From positions 1 to 64,000 of the forward strand of contig JAILPK010000037.1 of the NCBI GenBank assembly GCA_024699495.1: DNA of 64,000 nt, written 5' to 3'. This DNA is from Bacteroidaceae bacterium (GTDB taxonomy: Bacteria > Bacteroidota > Bacteroidia > Bacteroidales > Bacteroidaceae). Position 1 is the first letter of the stretch. Every line of letters begins with the position of its first letter. The notes under the pieces were generated by a model. The model worked only from the letters and a program-made list of their open reading frames with translations. It had not been told where the DNA came from and did not search any database. Shown piece after piece: positions 19,720 through 28,480 of this stretch. The position numbers and the translations under genes are program-made.

Positions 19720-19773
19720 TTCTTTAATTGATTGATGTGTGTTACTTATCTAGAATAACTAGTTCTCGGGGTT

Positions 19774-20079
19774 TCAGACTTTGATCTCTACTTCGACGCC
19801 GCTGGGCAATTCGAGTTTCATGAGAGCGTCCACGGTCTGTGTGGTGCTGCTATAGATGTCGATAAGACGCTTGTAGGAGCACAGCTGGAACTGTTCGCGG
19901 CTCTTTTTGTTTACGAATGTAGAGCGGTTGACGGTGAAGATGCGCTTGTGTGTGGGGAGAGGAATCGGTCCGCTCACGATGGCGCCGGTAGCTTTCACTG
20001 TCTTCACAATCTTGTCAGCGCTTTTGTCGACAAGAGTGTGGTCATAAGACTTCAGTTTGATTCTGATTTTCTGACTCAT
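19774..20079 (-). CDS. rpsJ: Ribosomal protein uS10
   Basis: 101 residues: [53 protein letters not shown]. In other bacteria it also binds NusB in antitermination complexes. It is the first gene of the S10 segment and is separated from fusA by an 88-base gap that contains a strong hairpin. Confidence 0.99.
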   Translation of the reverse strand: MSQKIRIKLKSYDHTLVDKSADKIVKTVKATGAIVSGPIPLPTHKRIFTVNRSTFVNKKSREQFQLCSYKRLIDIYSSTTQTVDALMKLELPSGVEVEIKV

Positions 20080-20120
20080 GATTGATTTTCTGTTTGACTG
20101 TTTTGTTTTCTGTTATCTTT

Positions 20121-20169
20121 AAAGTGGCTGGGCTGCCAAAGAGTCATTTGCTTGGCAGCCCCTCACTTT
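20121..20169 (-). promoter_or_regulatory. Hairpin between fusA and rpsJ
   Basis: A 10-base-pair stem (GGGCTGCCAA 20130-20139 with TTGGCAGCCC 20152-20161), extended by AAAGTG / CACTTT (20121-20126 / 20164-20169) across a small internal loop. The outer arm overlaps two bases of the fusA stop codon. On the minus strand it is followed by AAAGATAACAG rather than a T run, so a processing or attenuation element is more likely than a simple terminator. Confidence 0.6.
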
Positions 20170-22285
20170 ATACTAAATCTACGCGGCCCTTGATCTCCTC
20201 AAGCACGCTCTTGGCGATGCTGCTGGAGACGGGAGCATGGTGGTCGTAGGTCATGCTGCTGGTGGCACGTCCGGAGGTGATGGTACGCAGTGCGGTAACA
20301 TATCCGAACATATCAGCCAGGGGAACCATAGCCTTCACGATGCGTGCACCGCTGCGGCTTGTATCCATGCCTTCGACCTGTCCGCGACGCTTGTTCAGGT
20401 CACCGATAACGTCACCCATGTTCTCTTCCGGTGTCACCACCTCGAGCTTCATGATGGGCTCCATCAGTACGGGCTTGGCCTGAGCGCAGGCGTTCTTGTA
20501 TGCCTGAAGGGCGCAAATCTCAAATGAGAGCTGGTCGGAGTCAACGGGGTGGAACGAACCGTCAACGAGTTCTACCTTGAGGCTGTCCATTGGGAAGCCG
20601 CCGAGGATACCGTTCTTCATGGCGTTCTCAAAGCCCTTCTGAACAGCGGGGATGAACTCCTTGGGGATATTACCTCCGGTGACGCTGTTGATGAACTGCA
20701 GGCCTGTGCCTTCGAAGTCTTCATCAATCGGGCCAACGTTGACGATGATGTCAGCGAACTTACCACGGCCACCAGACTGCTTCTTGTAAACCTCGCGGAG
20801 GTTGACCTGACGCGTAATGGCTTCCTTGTAGTTCACCTGAGGCTTGCCCTGGTTGCACTCTACCTTGAACTCACGCTTCAGACGGTCGATGATAATATCG
20901 AGGTGAAGCTCACCCATACCGCTGATGACGGTCTGACCGCTCTGCTCGTCGGTGTGGACTGTGAATGTCGGGTCTTCTTCAGCAAGCTTGGCAAGGCCGT
21001 TGCTCAGCTTATCAAGGTCTTTCTGAGTCTTAGGCTCCACGGCGATACCGATAACGGGATCAGGGAAGTCCATGCTCTCAAGTACGATAGGTGAATCCTC
21101 GTCACAGAGGGTGTCACCAGTTCTGATGTCCTTGAAGCCTACGCCTGCACCTATATCGCCGGCAGAGATAACCTCTACGGGATTCTGGTGGTTGGAATGC
21201 ATCTGGAAGAGACGGCTTACGCGCTCCTTCTTACCGGAACGGGTGTTGTAGATGTATGAGCCTGCCTCCACCTTGCCGGAATAAACGCGTATGAAAGTCA
21301 GACGGCCGACATACGGGTCTGTGGCGATCTTAAATGCCAGCGCGCTGGTCTTCTCGTTCTCATCCGGACGACGGTCTTCCTCTTCTCCGGTATCGGGGTT
21401 GGTTCCGATAACGTTGGGAGTGTCGAGAGGACTGGGCAGGAATGCGCAAACATAGTCAAGGAGAGTCTGTACGCCCTTGTTCTTGAAAGAAGAGCCGCAG
21501 AGCATCGGAGTGATATCCATGCTTACGGTTGCAGCACGCAGAGCCTTCAGGATTTCCTCCTCTGTGATGGTTGAGGGATCATCGAAGAACTTCTCCATCA
21601 GTTCGTCGTTGTACTCAGCCACGGTCTCCAGCATCTTTCCGCGCCACTCCTCAGCCTCTGCAACGAGGTCTGCAGGAATTTCCTCTACGGAATATTCGGC
21701 ACCCATGGTCTCGTCGTGCCAGAGGATTGCCTTCATCTTGATGAGGTCAACGACGCCCTTGAAGTTCTCTTCGGCACCGATGGGGATTACGATGGGCACA
21801 GGCTTTGCGCCGAGCACATCCTTCATCTGACGGACAACCTCAAAGAAATCAGCGCCGCTGCGGTCCATCTTGTTCACGTAACCCATGCGGGGCACGTTGT
21901 ACTTGTCAGCCTGACGCCATACTGTCTCGGACTGCGGTTCAACGCCGCCCACAGCGCAGTATGCTGCGACAGCTCCATCGAGGACGCGAAGAGAGCGCTC
22001 CACCTCAGCCGTGAAGTCCACGTGGCCCGGAGTGTCTATGAGATTGATTTTATACTTGTTGCCGTTCCAGTTCCAGAAGGTCGTAGTTGCAGCAGAGGTG
22101 ATGGTGATACCACGCTCCTGCTCCTGCGCCATCCAGTCCATTGTTGCGGCGCCGTCATGGACTTCTCCAATTTTATGTGTCAGGCCCGTGTAGAAGAGGA
22201 TACGCTCTGAAGTCGTAGTCTTACCGGCATCGATGTGAGCCATGATGCCAATGTTGCGGGTCAGATGCAAATCGATTTTTGCCAT
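20168..22285 (-). CDS. fusA: Elongation factor G
   Basis: 705 residues, full length with all five domains. GTPase motifs: [12 protein letters not shown] (G1), [10 protein letters not shown] (G2), DTPGHVDF (G3), NKMDRSGA (G4). It catalyses ribosomal translocation and, with RRF, ribosome recycling. It lies 9 bases after rpsG in the usual rpsL-rpsG-fusA order; tuf does not follow it, unlike in enterobacteria. Confidence 0.99.
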   Translation of the reverse strand: MAKIDLHLTRNIGIMAHIDAGKTTTSERILFYTGLTHKIGEVHDGAATMDWMAQEQERGITITSAATTTFWNWNGNKYKINLIDTPGHVDFTAEVERSLRVLDGAVAAYCAVGGVEPQSETVWRQADKYNVPRMGYVNKMDRSGADFFEVVRQMKDVLGAKPVPIVIPIGAEENFKGVVDLIKMKAILWHDETMGAEYSVEEIPADLVAEAEEWRGKMLETVAEYNDELMEKFFDDPSTITEEEILKALRAATVSMDITPMLCGSSFKNKGVQTLLDYVCAFLPSPLDTPNVIGTNPDTGEEEDRRPDENEKTSALAFKIATDPYVGRLTFIRVYSGKVEAGSYIYNTRSGKKERVSRLFQMHSNHQNPVEVISAGDIGAGVGFKDIRTGDTLCDEDSPIVLESMDFPDPVIGIAVEPKTQKDLDKLSNGLAKLAEEDPTFTVHTDEQSGQTVISGMGELHLDIIIDRLKREFKVECNQGKPQVNYKEAITRQVNLREVYKKQSGGRGKFADIIVNVGPIDEDFEGTGLQFINSVTGGNIPKEFIPAVQKGFENAMKNGILGGFPMDSLKVELVDGSFHPVDSDQLSFEICALQAYKNACAQAKPVLMEPIMKLEVVTPEENMGDVIGDLNKRRGQVEGMDTSRSGARIVKAMVPLADMFGYVTALRTITSGRATSSMTYDHHAPVSSSIAKSVLEEIKGRVDLV

Positions 22286-22294
22286 ACTATAGTC

Positions 22295-22771
22295 TTAGAA
22301 TCTGAAGTGAGCAAATGCACGGTTAGCCTCGGCCATACGGTGCATATCTTCTTTACGTTTGAATGCACCACCCTGCTCATTGTAGGCATCCATGATTTCA
22401 GCAGCCAGTTTGTCTGCCATAGTCTTGCCGCCGCGCTTGCGGGCAAAGCCGATGAGGTTCTTCATGCTGACGCTCTCCTTACGTGAGGGGCGGATTTCAG
22501 TAGGCACCTGGAATGTGGCACCGCCGATACGACGGCTCTTCACCTCCACAGAGGGGGTAACCTTTGCGAGAGCTTCCTTCCAGATTTCCAGTGCGCTCTT
22601 CTCCTCATTCTGCATTTTTGTCTCCACGATTTTCAACGCATCGTAGAAGATGGTGTAAGCGATGCTCTTCTTGCCGTCGTACATCAGATGGTTGACGAAC
22701 TTAGAGACCTTGACGTCGCCATATACGGGATCTGGCAGGACAAGACGCTTCTTTGGTTTTGCTTTTCTCAT
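22295..22771 (-). CDS. rpsG: Ribosomal protein uS7
   Basis: 158 residues. [54 protein letters not shown] and the C-terminal [15 protein letters not shown] identify it. It binds the 3' major domain of 16S rRNA and lines the E site. A 108-base gap without obvious signals separates it from rpsL. Confidence 0.99.
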   Translation of the reverse strand: MRKAKPKKRLVLPDPVYGDVKVSKFVNHLMYDGKKSIAYTIFYDALKIVETKMQNEEKSALEIWKEALAKVTPSVEVKSRRIGGATFQVPTEIRPSRKESVSMKNLIGFARKRGGKTMADKLAAEIMDAYNEQGGAFKRKEDMHRMAEANRAFAHFRF

Positions 22772-22879
22772 TTCGTTTGGGATAATTTAATGTTTGGGCT
22801 GTAGAGATTTCGTTCTTCAACGCCGCCTCTGCGACATTTACTCAACCGTGACTTACGAACCAAACTGTTAATTGATTAA

Positions 22880-23263
22880 TTACTTCTTAGCTGCCTTAGG
22901 ACGCTTTGCGCCATACTTTGAGCGACGCTGGGTGCGGTTGGCAACGCCACCGGTATCGAGAGTGCCGCGCACGATGTGATAACGTACACCTGGCAGGTCC
23001 TTCACACGACCGCCGCGTACCAGCACGATGCTGTGCTCCTGAAGGTTGTGTCCCTCTCCGGGGATGTAGCTGTTTACTTCCTTTGAATTGGTAAGGCGCA
23101 CACGGGCTACCTTACGCATTGCAGAATTAGGCTTCTTAGGGGTAGTGGTATAAACACGGACACACACGCCACGACGCTGGGGGCAGCAGTCGAGCGCGGG
23201 GCTCTTGCTCTTGTCCACTAACACCTTACGGCCTTTTCTTACAAGCTGTGAGATTGTTGGCAT
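22880..23263 (-). CDS. rpsL: Ribosomal protein uS12
   Basis: 127 residues. It has [18 protein letters not shown] and [13 protein letters not shown], so the two lysines whose substitution gives streptomycin resistance in E. coli (Lys43 and Lys88 in E. coli numbering) are both wild type. It acts in decoding. First gene of the superoperon, with its promoter about 90 bases upstream. Confidence 0.99.
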   Translation of the reverse strand: MPTISQLVRKGRKVLVDKSKSPALDCCPQRRGVCVRVYTTTPKKPNSAMRKVARVRLTNSKEVNSYIPGEGHNLQEHSIVLVRGGRVKDLPGVRYHIVRGTLDTGGVANRTQRRSKYGAKRPKAAKK

Positions 23264-23355
23264 AATAATTTTTTGTTTTGATATTTAATATATTTATAAG
23301 TCTATTCGGGGCCGAATTCTGTCCGCAAAAGGGCACAATACGGCTAAATGGCCTG

Positions 23356-23386
23356 CAAAGGTACAGACTTTCTACCAAAAAACAAT
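23356..23386 (-). promoter_or_regulatory. Promoter of the str-S10-spc-alpha superoperon
   Basis: Minus strand TACCTTTG (23356-23363) with an ATTG at 19 bases upstream (23383-23386) in the -33 position. The leader to the rpsL ATG is about 85 bases and contains the small palindrome ATTCGGCCCCGAAT. Confidence 0.7.
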
Positions 23387-23420
23387 GCCCTCGGGCGGTT
23401 TCTGACCTCCCGAAGGCATT
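23384..23420 (-). terminator. Terminator after the DUF3467 gene
   Basis: Stem AATGCC / GGCATT and TCGGG / CCCGA with a small bulge; on the minus strand it is followed by GTTTTTTG. It separates the DUF3467 gene from the rpsL promoter, and its T run overlaps that promoter's spacer. Confidence 0.75.
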
Positions 23421-23453
23421 AATACACAAAGATTTAAGTTTATTTAACTATAA

Positions 23454-23777
23454 TCAGTTCACTTTGAAGGGCGAAATGGGGCCAGAAGGTGGCGTCTGAT
23501 GTTTCTCCTCCTCCAAAACGATATTACCAAAAGTCTTCTCATAGTTCGCCATGTTCTGTTCGAGCAGTCTCATCAGACGTTTGGCCTGCAATGGCGACAT
23601 GATGACCCGACTTTGTACGTTGGCGCGCGGCATTCCCGGGTGATGGAACACGAAATCCATTATGAACTCGGTAGGTGTGAAGCCCATGATGGTAAGGTTT
23701 GAATACACTCCCTTTTCCACCTCAGGTGTCATGTTTACCTGAACCTGTCCCTGTTTGGATTGATTTTCGTTTGCCAT
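23454..23777 (-). CDS. DUF3467 family protein
   Basis: 107 residues, small and soluble. It resembles the Bacteroidetes DUF3467 family: VQVNMTPEVEKGVYSNLTIM, FIMDFVFHHPGMPRANVQSR, SPLQAKRLMRLLEQNMANYE. Its function is unknown. In many Bacteroidetes it lies between rpoC and rpsL; here it precedes rpsL but rpoB and rpoC are not upstream. A terminator separates it from rpsL, so it is probably its own transcription unit. Confidence 0.85.
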   Translation of the reverse strand: MANENQSKQGQVQVNMTPEVEKGVYSNLTIMGFTPTEFIMDFVFHHPGMPRANVQSRVIMSPLQAKRLMRLLEQNMANYEKTFGNIVLEEEKHQTPPSGPISPFKVN

Positions 23778-23835
23778 TTATATGATTATCAGAAACTAAG
23801 ATTATATAATTAATAATTATGTACGCGCGAGGGGA

Positions 23836-24219
23836 TTAAAGGCCCAGTTTTTTCTTAGCTGCAGCAGCAGCGTCGTCGATAGCCTGATTGGCAGCACCCT
23901 TGCCAGTCTCTTTGGCAGCCTCCGGAGCAGCCTTTACGGCAGCCTTAGCAGCTTCTACGGCAGCAGCAGCGTGTTCGGCAGCCTCCTGAGCGGAGCTCTT
24001 AGCAGCCTCAGCCTCTGACTGGATAGCCTCGGCAGCATCTGCGCCAGCAGCCTCAATGGCCTCGGTAGCCTCAGCACCAGCGGCCTCAGCCTCGTCAACA
24101 GCAGCTTCAACCTCGTCAACTGCGAGAGAATCAACCTCTGCCGTGTTGGCAGTCTTGTTTCCACATGAAGCAAAGCTCATAGCGATAGCAGCCAGAGCAA
24201 TAAAATACATTTTTTTCAT
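23836..24219 (-). CDS. Ala/Glu-rich lipoprotein
   Basis: 127 residues. A lipoprotein signal peptide (MKKMYFIALAAIAMSFASC, lipobox ending at Cys19) is followed by about 100 residues of almost pure Ala/Glu/Lys/Asp in heptad-like order (EAAxAEAxEA), predicting one long helix or coiled coil similar in style to small envelope spacer lipoproteins. No known domain. A role in envelope spacing is inference. It starts 48 bases after the stop of the EEP enzyme gene on the same strand. Confidence 0.85.
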   Translation of the reverse strand: MKKMYFIALAAIAMSFASCGNKTANTAEVDSLAVDEVEAAVDEAEAAGAEATEAIEAAGADAAEAIQSEAEAAKSSAQEAAEHAAAAVEAAKAAVKAAPEAAKETGKGAANQAIDDAAAAAKKKLGL

Positions 24220-24267
24220 AGCTTTTTCTGTTTAATGGTTAATAAAAAAGTTAATTGATATGGTTAT

Positions 24268-26439
24268 TTATCTGATAAGCACTTTCCTTACTGTGACAAC
24301 TCCTCCGGGAAGCGGCTGCCTCACTATGTGCAGGCCGCGGCCGGGGCGGCTAACACGCAGTCCATCGGGAGTAAAGTACTCAGTAGCAGTCGGGCCATTG
24401 GCGTGAGTTGCGCTGATACCGTTAGCCACATCCTCTTCCTCGGCATCCCCGAAATAAGTAAGACGGAAGTTGTCGAAGCAAGTCCAGGACTCCGTCTTCG
24501 TATGGTCTTTGCGTATGCCAATACGCAGGTTGCCGTCAGTGACTTTTACATACTGGCCAATCGTGTACAACCCGCGGCTGAAATAAACAGCAGCCCCAGG
24601 CTGGTCGTTAGGAATATATCCGAATGAGGATGAAGCATCAGTTGTGAAAAGAGGTTCCTGCTGCGAAGCTTCAAAGATTGATGGCACATAGACAGACTTG
24701 TCATTCAGGTAGAACTCAGAATGTATCATTTCCGAGCCTCCGAGGCGACCGCTGTCGGCATGGCTGATGCTTCCGTCGCGATAGAAGGCTTGAAGGGAGA
24801 CATAATAAAGTCCGTTGGGGACCGTAATGTTTTGATAGACATCGAAGTTAGTCTTAGTAGAACTCAAAGTGCCGATTTGCCCGTTGAACTTCTCCGCATT
24901 GAAATTGCAAGCATCCCATACATAGTCTGCCCATCCTATGGTCGGGCTACCCTGCCAGAGAGCATTGGCTTCACTGTCATTTCTGCCGAATCCAGCTCCG
25001 GGCAAGAGATAAGTGGCATCTACTGGGTTTGCCGCATTAGCATACTGGAACATCTCATTGCGCTCTTCACCTGTGCGGAATATCCATAGCTGATGCTCAT
25101 TTTCAGCATCATAGGCCTCGCATACCACCTCCCCGTCAGCATTGGCTGCGAGAGCATAGTTCGCGCCGTCGGATGTGTAGAGTACTGTATAAGCGCGGCG
25201 GCTCTTGTCCTTGACGGAGATGCGCCACGCGGCAGCCTCACTATCCATATATGAATCTCCCTGGCTAAGATATGAGAGGCCTTCGCCATTGCCTATATGG
25301 GTGTTCACATTATACTTCACATTAGAGGTGGCCTCGGAAAGCGGCTCAAGATATACGGGATGGCCCACGCCGGAGGTAAGAGCATGAGTTCCCCAAGCGC
25401 CGCCGGCATCCAGCCACTGTCCGGTGGCTGCGTTCTGCATGTAATACTGACCAGCCTGAAGCTGGTATGTACTGGGTTTGGATACAGTCAGCGTGAAGTC
25501 AACAACTACAGGGTAGTGGTCAGCCAGCTGGTTACCTTCGGCATCTACTATACTCCTGTCCAGAGAATAGCTGTTCGCTTTCAATTTGCAGCGGCTCTGC
25601 GTGTTGTTTATATAAAGGATTTTATCCACGACCTCGCCCTTGTCACCCAATTCAGACTCCATCAATGCGTTACTGCCAAGCAACGGGTATTCCCCACCCC
25701 GCTTCAGTTGCACCCATGCATCCTGAACAGTGAGGTTAGAAATCTGATTTATAGGATCAATGAACAGAGACTTAACCTTGTCGCGGGTATATCGGCTGTT
25801 AGTATCACCAATAACTATAACGGGGCGCTGTGAGCCACGCTGCAAAATGGCGTTACACAGTTGTGACCACTGCACCTCACGTGCAGCATTGTCTTCCGCA
25901 TCTATTTCTGCATCCATGTGCAGGACATAAACCTCCACAACAGCCTCCTGGCTGAAAGCAACTTCATAGCGGCGGAAGCCCTTCTTCACCATCTCGTCGT
26001 TGCCGTTGCTGTCATAACCGTAGCTCTTCTGCCAGCGTTCCATATATTCTCCTGATACAGAACACTTGTTATGCCAAAGAAGGTTCAGGCCATCGGTATC
26101 AATAGCATTTCTGGCAACGATATCAAACATATTACCTAACCCCATTCCACCTCTATGGGTTCCTGCGCTGTAGTCAGTAAGTGACGACATGAGTTCACTG
26201 TGGAAATTAAAATCTTCACTCACACCTATCAAATCCCAATCGTGGGCAGCCAACTTCTGACTAATAGCTTTCGTACCGTCTGCCCCCGGGCCATCCGGAT
26301 TGATGGATATACTTAATATGCTGTTAGGCAGGCCGTCAACATTATAGGCAACAGCACTAAAATCGAAACGTTCCTGTGCCTGCAACGAAGCGGTAAGCAA
26401 CACAATAAGTCCCACCAGAAGCGTCTTGGTCTTTGTCAT
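24268..26439 (-). CDS. Secreted endonuclease/exonuclease/phosphatase-family enzyme with accessory modules
   Basis: 723 residues. Signal peptide (1-22) then an EEP-fold domain, about 25-320, with its catalytic set in order: Asn33 in AYNVDGLP, Glu75 in IGVSED, His174 in VLHMDAE, Asp212/Asn214 in VIGDTNSR, Asp272, and Asp307-His308 in ADHYPVVVDF. The DHYPV ending is like sphingomyelinase/phosphodiesterase members, but DNase activity cannot be excluded. Module A (about 329-455, GQWLDAGGAWGTHA) and module B (about 470-675, NPVDATYLLPGAGFGRND ... WTCFDNFRLTYFG) follow, then a short tail ending VRKVLIR. The same A/B modules occur in three other proteins here. Substrate unknown. Confidence 0.9.
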   Translation of the reverse strand: MTKTKTLLVGLIVLLTASLQAQERFDFSAVAYNVDGLPNSILSISINPDGPGADGTKAISQKLAAHDWDLIGVSEDFNFHSELMSSLTDYSAGTHRGGMGLGNMFDIVARNAIDTDGLNLLWHNKCSVSGEYMERWQKSYGYDSNGNDEMVKKGFRRYEVAFSQEAVVEVYVLHMDAEIDAEDNAAREVQWSQLCNAILQRGSQRPVIVIGDTNSRYTRDKVKSLFIDPINQISNLTVQDAWVQLKRGGEYPLLGSNALMESELGDKGEVVDKILYINNTQSRCKLKANSYSLDRSIVDAEGNQLADHYPVVVDFTLTVSKPSTYQLQAGQYYMQNAATGQWLDAGGAWGTHALTSGVGHPVYLEPLSEATSNVKYNVNTHIGNGEGLSYLSQGDSYMDSEAAAWRISVKDKSRRAYTVLYTSDGANYALAANADGEVVCEAYDAENEHQLWIFRTGEERNEMFQYANAANPVDATYLLPGAGFGRNDSEANALWQGSPTIGWADYVWDACNFNAEKFNGQIGTLSSTKTNFDVYQNITVPNGLYYVSLQAFYRDGSISHADSGRLGGSEMIHSEFYLNDKSVYVPSIFEASQQEPLFTTDASSSFGYIPNDQPGAAVYFSRGLYTIGQYVKVTDGNLRIGIRKDHTKTESWTCFDNFRLTYFGDAEEEDVANGISATHANGPTATEYFTPDGLRVSRPGRGLHIVRQPLPGGVVTVRKVLIR

Positions 26440-26491
26440 AATAGATAGTCTGCGTTAATAAATTACTGTTATTCCTGTTGGTTTTGCAGTG

Positions 26492-26522
26492 CAAAAGTAT
26501 GTAATATTTTCTATCCAACAAA
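26492..26522 (-). promoter_or_regulatory. Promoter of the EEP enzyme gene
   Basis: Minus strand TTTG (26519-26522), 19 bases, TACTTTTG (26492-26499), about 55 bases before the ATG at 26439. Confidence 0.75.
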
Positions 26523-26645
26523 AAAAATCGAGGTTTTATGCAGTACAAAGGAACGCTTTAACTAAAAAAGTTAGCGACAGCAGCTAAGGAATAAAGTGCA
26601 AAGGACAAGGACTTAAATACTCAACAACCCCAGAAACGTCCCTGC

Positions 26646-27698
26646 CTAATAATCAATCGTCACTTCTCCGCATAATGATTGACGCATGAGTTCACGAATC
26701 CGTGAGGGGTCAGAATACAAAGCCTGAAGATGCATCAGCTTTGCCACTGCGCTTTCCACCGTGCCGTCATATCCTGAAATGACACCCGCAGATTCCAACT
26801 GTGTACCACAGCCGTAACGTGCCATCTCAACCGTGCCAGCAGCACATTGAGATATATTTACAACTACAAGCCCGTTTTGTCCCGCTTTCTCCAACAGACG
26901 AATAAGCCACGGTTGCTGTGGTGCGTTCCCGCTGCCGTAGGTACGCAGAATGATGCCGCGCAGTTCCTTTGCCTCGAAGATATGACGCACAAGACCTTCC
27001 TGAATACCAGGGAAGAGGGTAAATACGACCACATTTGCATCCATTTGCGGACAGAAGCGCAGAGGACTGGCATAATCCGGGGTGAGGATATGATGGTCAT
27101 GATATCTGATGCTGACACCCACATCAGCCAGATGAGGATAGTTGAACGAGTCAAAAGCGTTGAAGCCGTCAGCATTGATTTTAGTGGAGCGGTTGCCACG
27201 TAACAGTTTCCCCGAGAAATAGATACATACCTCAGGTACTTTTGCACGGCCGTCGGGGTAATGGTCGGCAGCCAATTCGATGCTTGTGATGAGATTCTCC
27301 TTCCCGTCAGTCCGCAGTTGTCCCACAGGCAACTGAGATCCCGTTAGGATCACAGGCTTAGAGAGGTTACGTAGCATAAAGGAAAGGGCAGATGCAGTAA
27401 ATGCCATGGTGTCGGTGCCATGAAGCACAACAAAGCCATCATAAGAGTCATAGTTCTCAACGACCACCTTTGCCAGAGTAGCCCAAAGCGATGGATTCAT
27501 ATCGCTCGAGTCTACGGGTGGGGAAAACTGATACACATCAACCTTAGTAGGAATCGCAGCGAACTCCGGCATTTCACGGAGGAACTCGCGGAAATCAAGT
27601 GGCTCGAGAGCTCCTGTCAGACTGTTCGCCCCCATTCCGATAGTGCCACCAGTGTAAATCAGCAGCACCTGATTCGTGTGTCGGTATTGGTAAGACAT
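26646..27698 (-). CDS. ansA: Type I (cytoplasmic) L-asparaginase
   Basis: 350 residues from MSYQYRHTNQ. It hydrolyses asparagine to aspartate and ammonia. The first catalytic threonine motif is YTGGTIGM near the N-terminus, the second is LHGTDTMAFTASAL, and the catalytic lysine region is RTDGKENL. No signal peptide, so cytoplasmic. The frame is open to an ATG at 27755, but the promoter elements lie at 27724-27756, inside that extension, so I use 27698. Confidence 0.95.
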   Translation of the reverse strand: MSYQYRHTNQVLLIYTGGTIGMGANSLTGALEPLDFREFLREMPEFAAIPTKVDVYQFSPPVDSSDMNPSLWATLAKVVVENYDSYDGFVVLHGTDTMAFTASALSFMLRNLSKPVILTGSQLPVGQLRTDGKENLITSIELAADHYPDGRAKVPEVCIYFSGKLLRGNRSTKINADGFNAFDSFNYPHLADVGVSIRYHDHHILTPDYASPLRFCPQMDANVVVFTLFPGIQEGLVRHIFEAKELRGIILRTYGSGNAPQQPWLIRLLEKAGQNGLVVVNISQCAAGTVEMARYGCGTQLESAGVISGYDGTVESAVAKLMHLQALYSDPSRIRELMRQSLCGEVTIDY

Positions 27699-27723
27699 AG
27701 TATTTTGTTGTGCTTTACGGGTG

Positions 27724-27756
27724 CAAAAATACACACTTATGGACGAAAACCACAAA
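27724..27756 (-). promoter_or_regulatory. Promoter of ansA
   Basis: Minus strand TTTG (27753-27756), 21 bases, TATTTTTG (27724-27731). The -7 element is 25 bases before the chosen ATG, leaving a short leader. Confidence 0.8.
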
Positions 27757-27771
27757 CTTTAACCATATATT

Positions 27772-27804
27772 TTTCCTCGGAACACATTTTCTTTCGTACC
27801 TTTG
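27772..27804 (+). promoter_or_regulatory. Promoter of the DUF4294 gene
   Basis: TACCTTTG at 27797-27804 with TTTC at 27772-27775 in the -33 position (21-base spacing). It is divergent from, and just beside, the ansA promoter. Confidence 0.65.
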
Positions 27805-27837
27805 CACCCGCACACGGCAATACGGAACATACGCACA

Positions 27838-28479
27838 ATGCACAAGCGATTCTTACATATTATGCTACTCTCGCTGATGTCCACCACCCTAATGGCTCAG
27901 GGAGAGGATGTGGGTGACATGCCTACAGAACCGATCCCATTTGGCATCGGCAAGCCTCTGATACGCTATCGCTATAACAAATTTGATATAGTCGAGGGCG
28001 ACACCATGTGGACTTATCTACTGCCAGAGTTGCCTGTATATGCTCCGTTGGTATTCCATTCGGAAAAAGAGCGCAAAAAGTTCAACCGCCTCGTCGCCAA
28101 CGTAAAGCGAGTGCTCCCACTGGCTAAGCAAGCGCTGGAAATATTGGACGAGACATATGCTGCGCTTGAATCCCTTCCCGACAAGGAGAGCAAGGACCGG
28201 CATATTGTGGAGGTAGAGAAAGAGGTGAAGCGCAAATACACCCCAGAAATGAAGAAGCTTACCTATAGTCAAGGTAAGCTCCTTATAAAACTGGTTGACC
28301 GTGAATGCAACCAAAGTTCATTTGAGATTGTGAAAGCCTTTCTCGGCCCATTCCGCGCTAACTTCTATCAGATTTTCGCTTGGACATTCAAGGCCAGCCT
28401 GAAGAAGAAGTACGACCCAGAAGGCGACGACCGCCTTATAGAGCGGATCGTCGTTCAGGTCGAAATGGGTCAGCTATAA
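27838..28479 (+). CDS. DUF4294 family exported protein
   Basis: 213 residues from MHKRFLHIMLLSLM, a signal peptide ending MAQ. The body matches the DUF4294 family of Bacteroidetes: DTMWTYLLPELPVYAPLVF, EKERKKFNRLVANVKRVLPL, KYTPEMKKLTYSQGKLLIKL, DRECNQSSFEIVKAFLGPFR. It is probably periplasmic; function unknown. A TTG at 27802 would lengthen the frame but lies within the promoter. It is convergent with the M16 peptidase gene, one base apart. Confidence 0.85.
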   Translation: MHKRFLHIMLLSLMSTTLMAQGEDVGDMPTEPIPFGIGKPLIRYRYNKFDIVEGDTMWTYLLPELPVYAPLVFHSEKERKKFNRLVANVKRVLPLAKQALEILDETYAALESLPDKESKDRHIVEVEKEVKRKYTPEMKKLTYSQGKLLIKLVDRECNQSSFEIVKAFLGPFRANFYQIFAWTFKASLKKKYDPEGDDRLIERIVVQVEMGQL

Positions 28480-28480
28480 C

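Noticed and set aside
27699-27755. Longer N-terminus for asparaginase
   Set aside because: The TTTG / TATTTTTG promoter lies in this stretch and homology starts after it.
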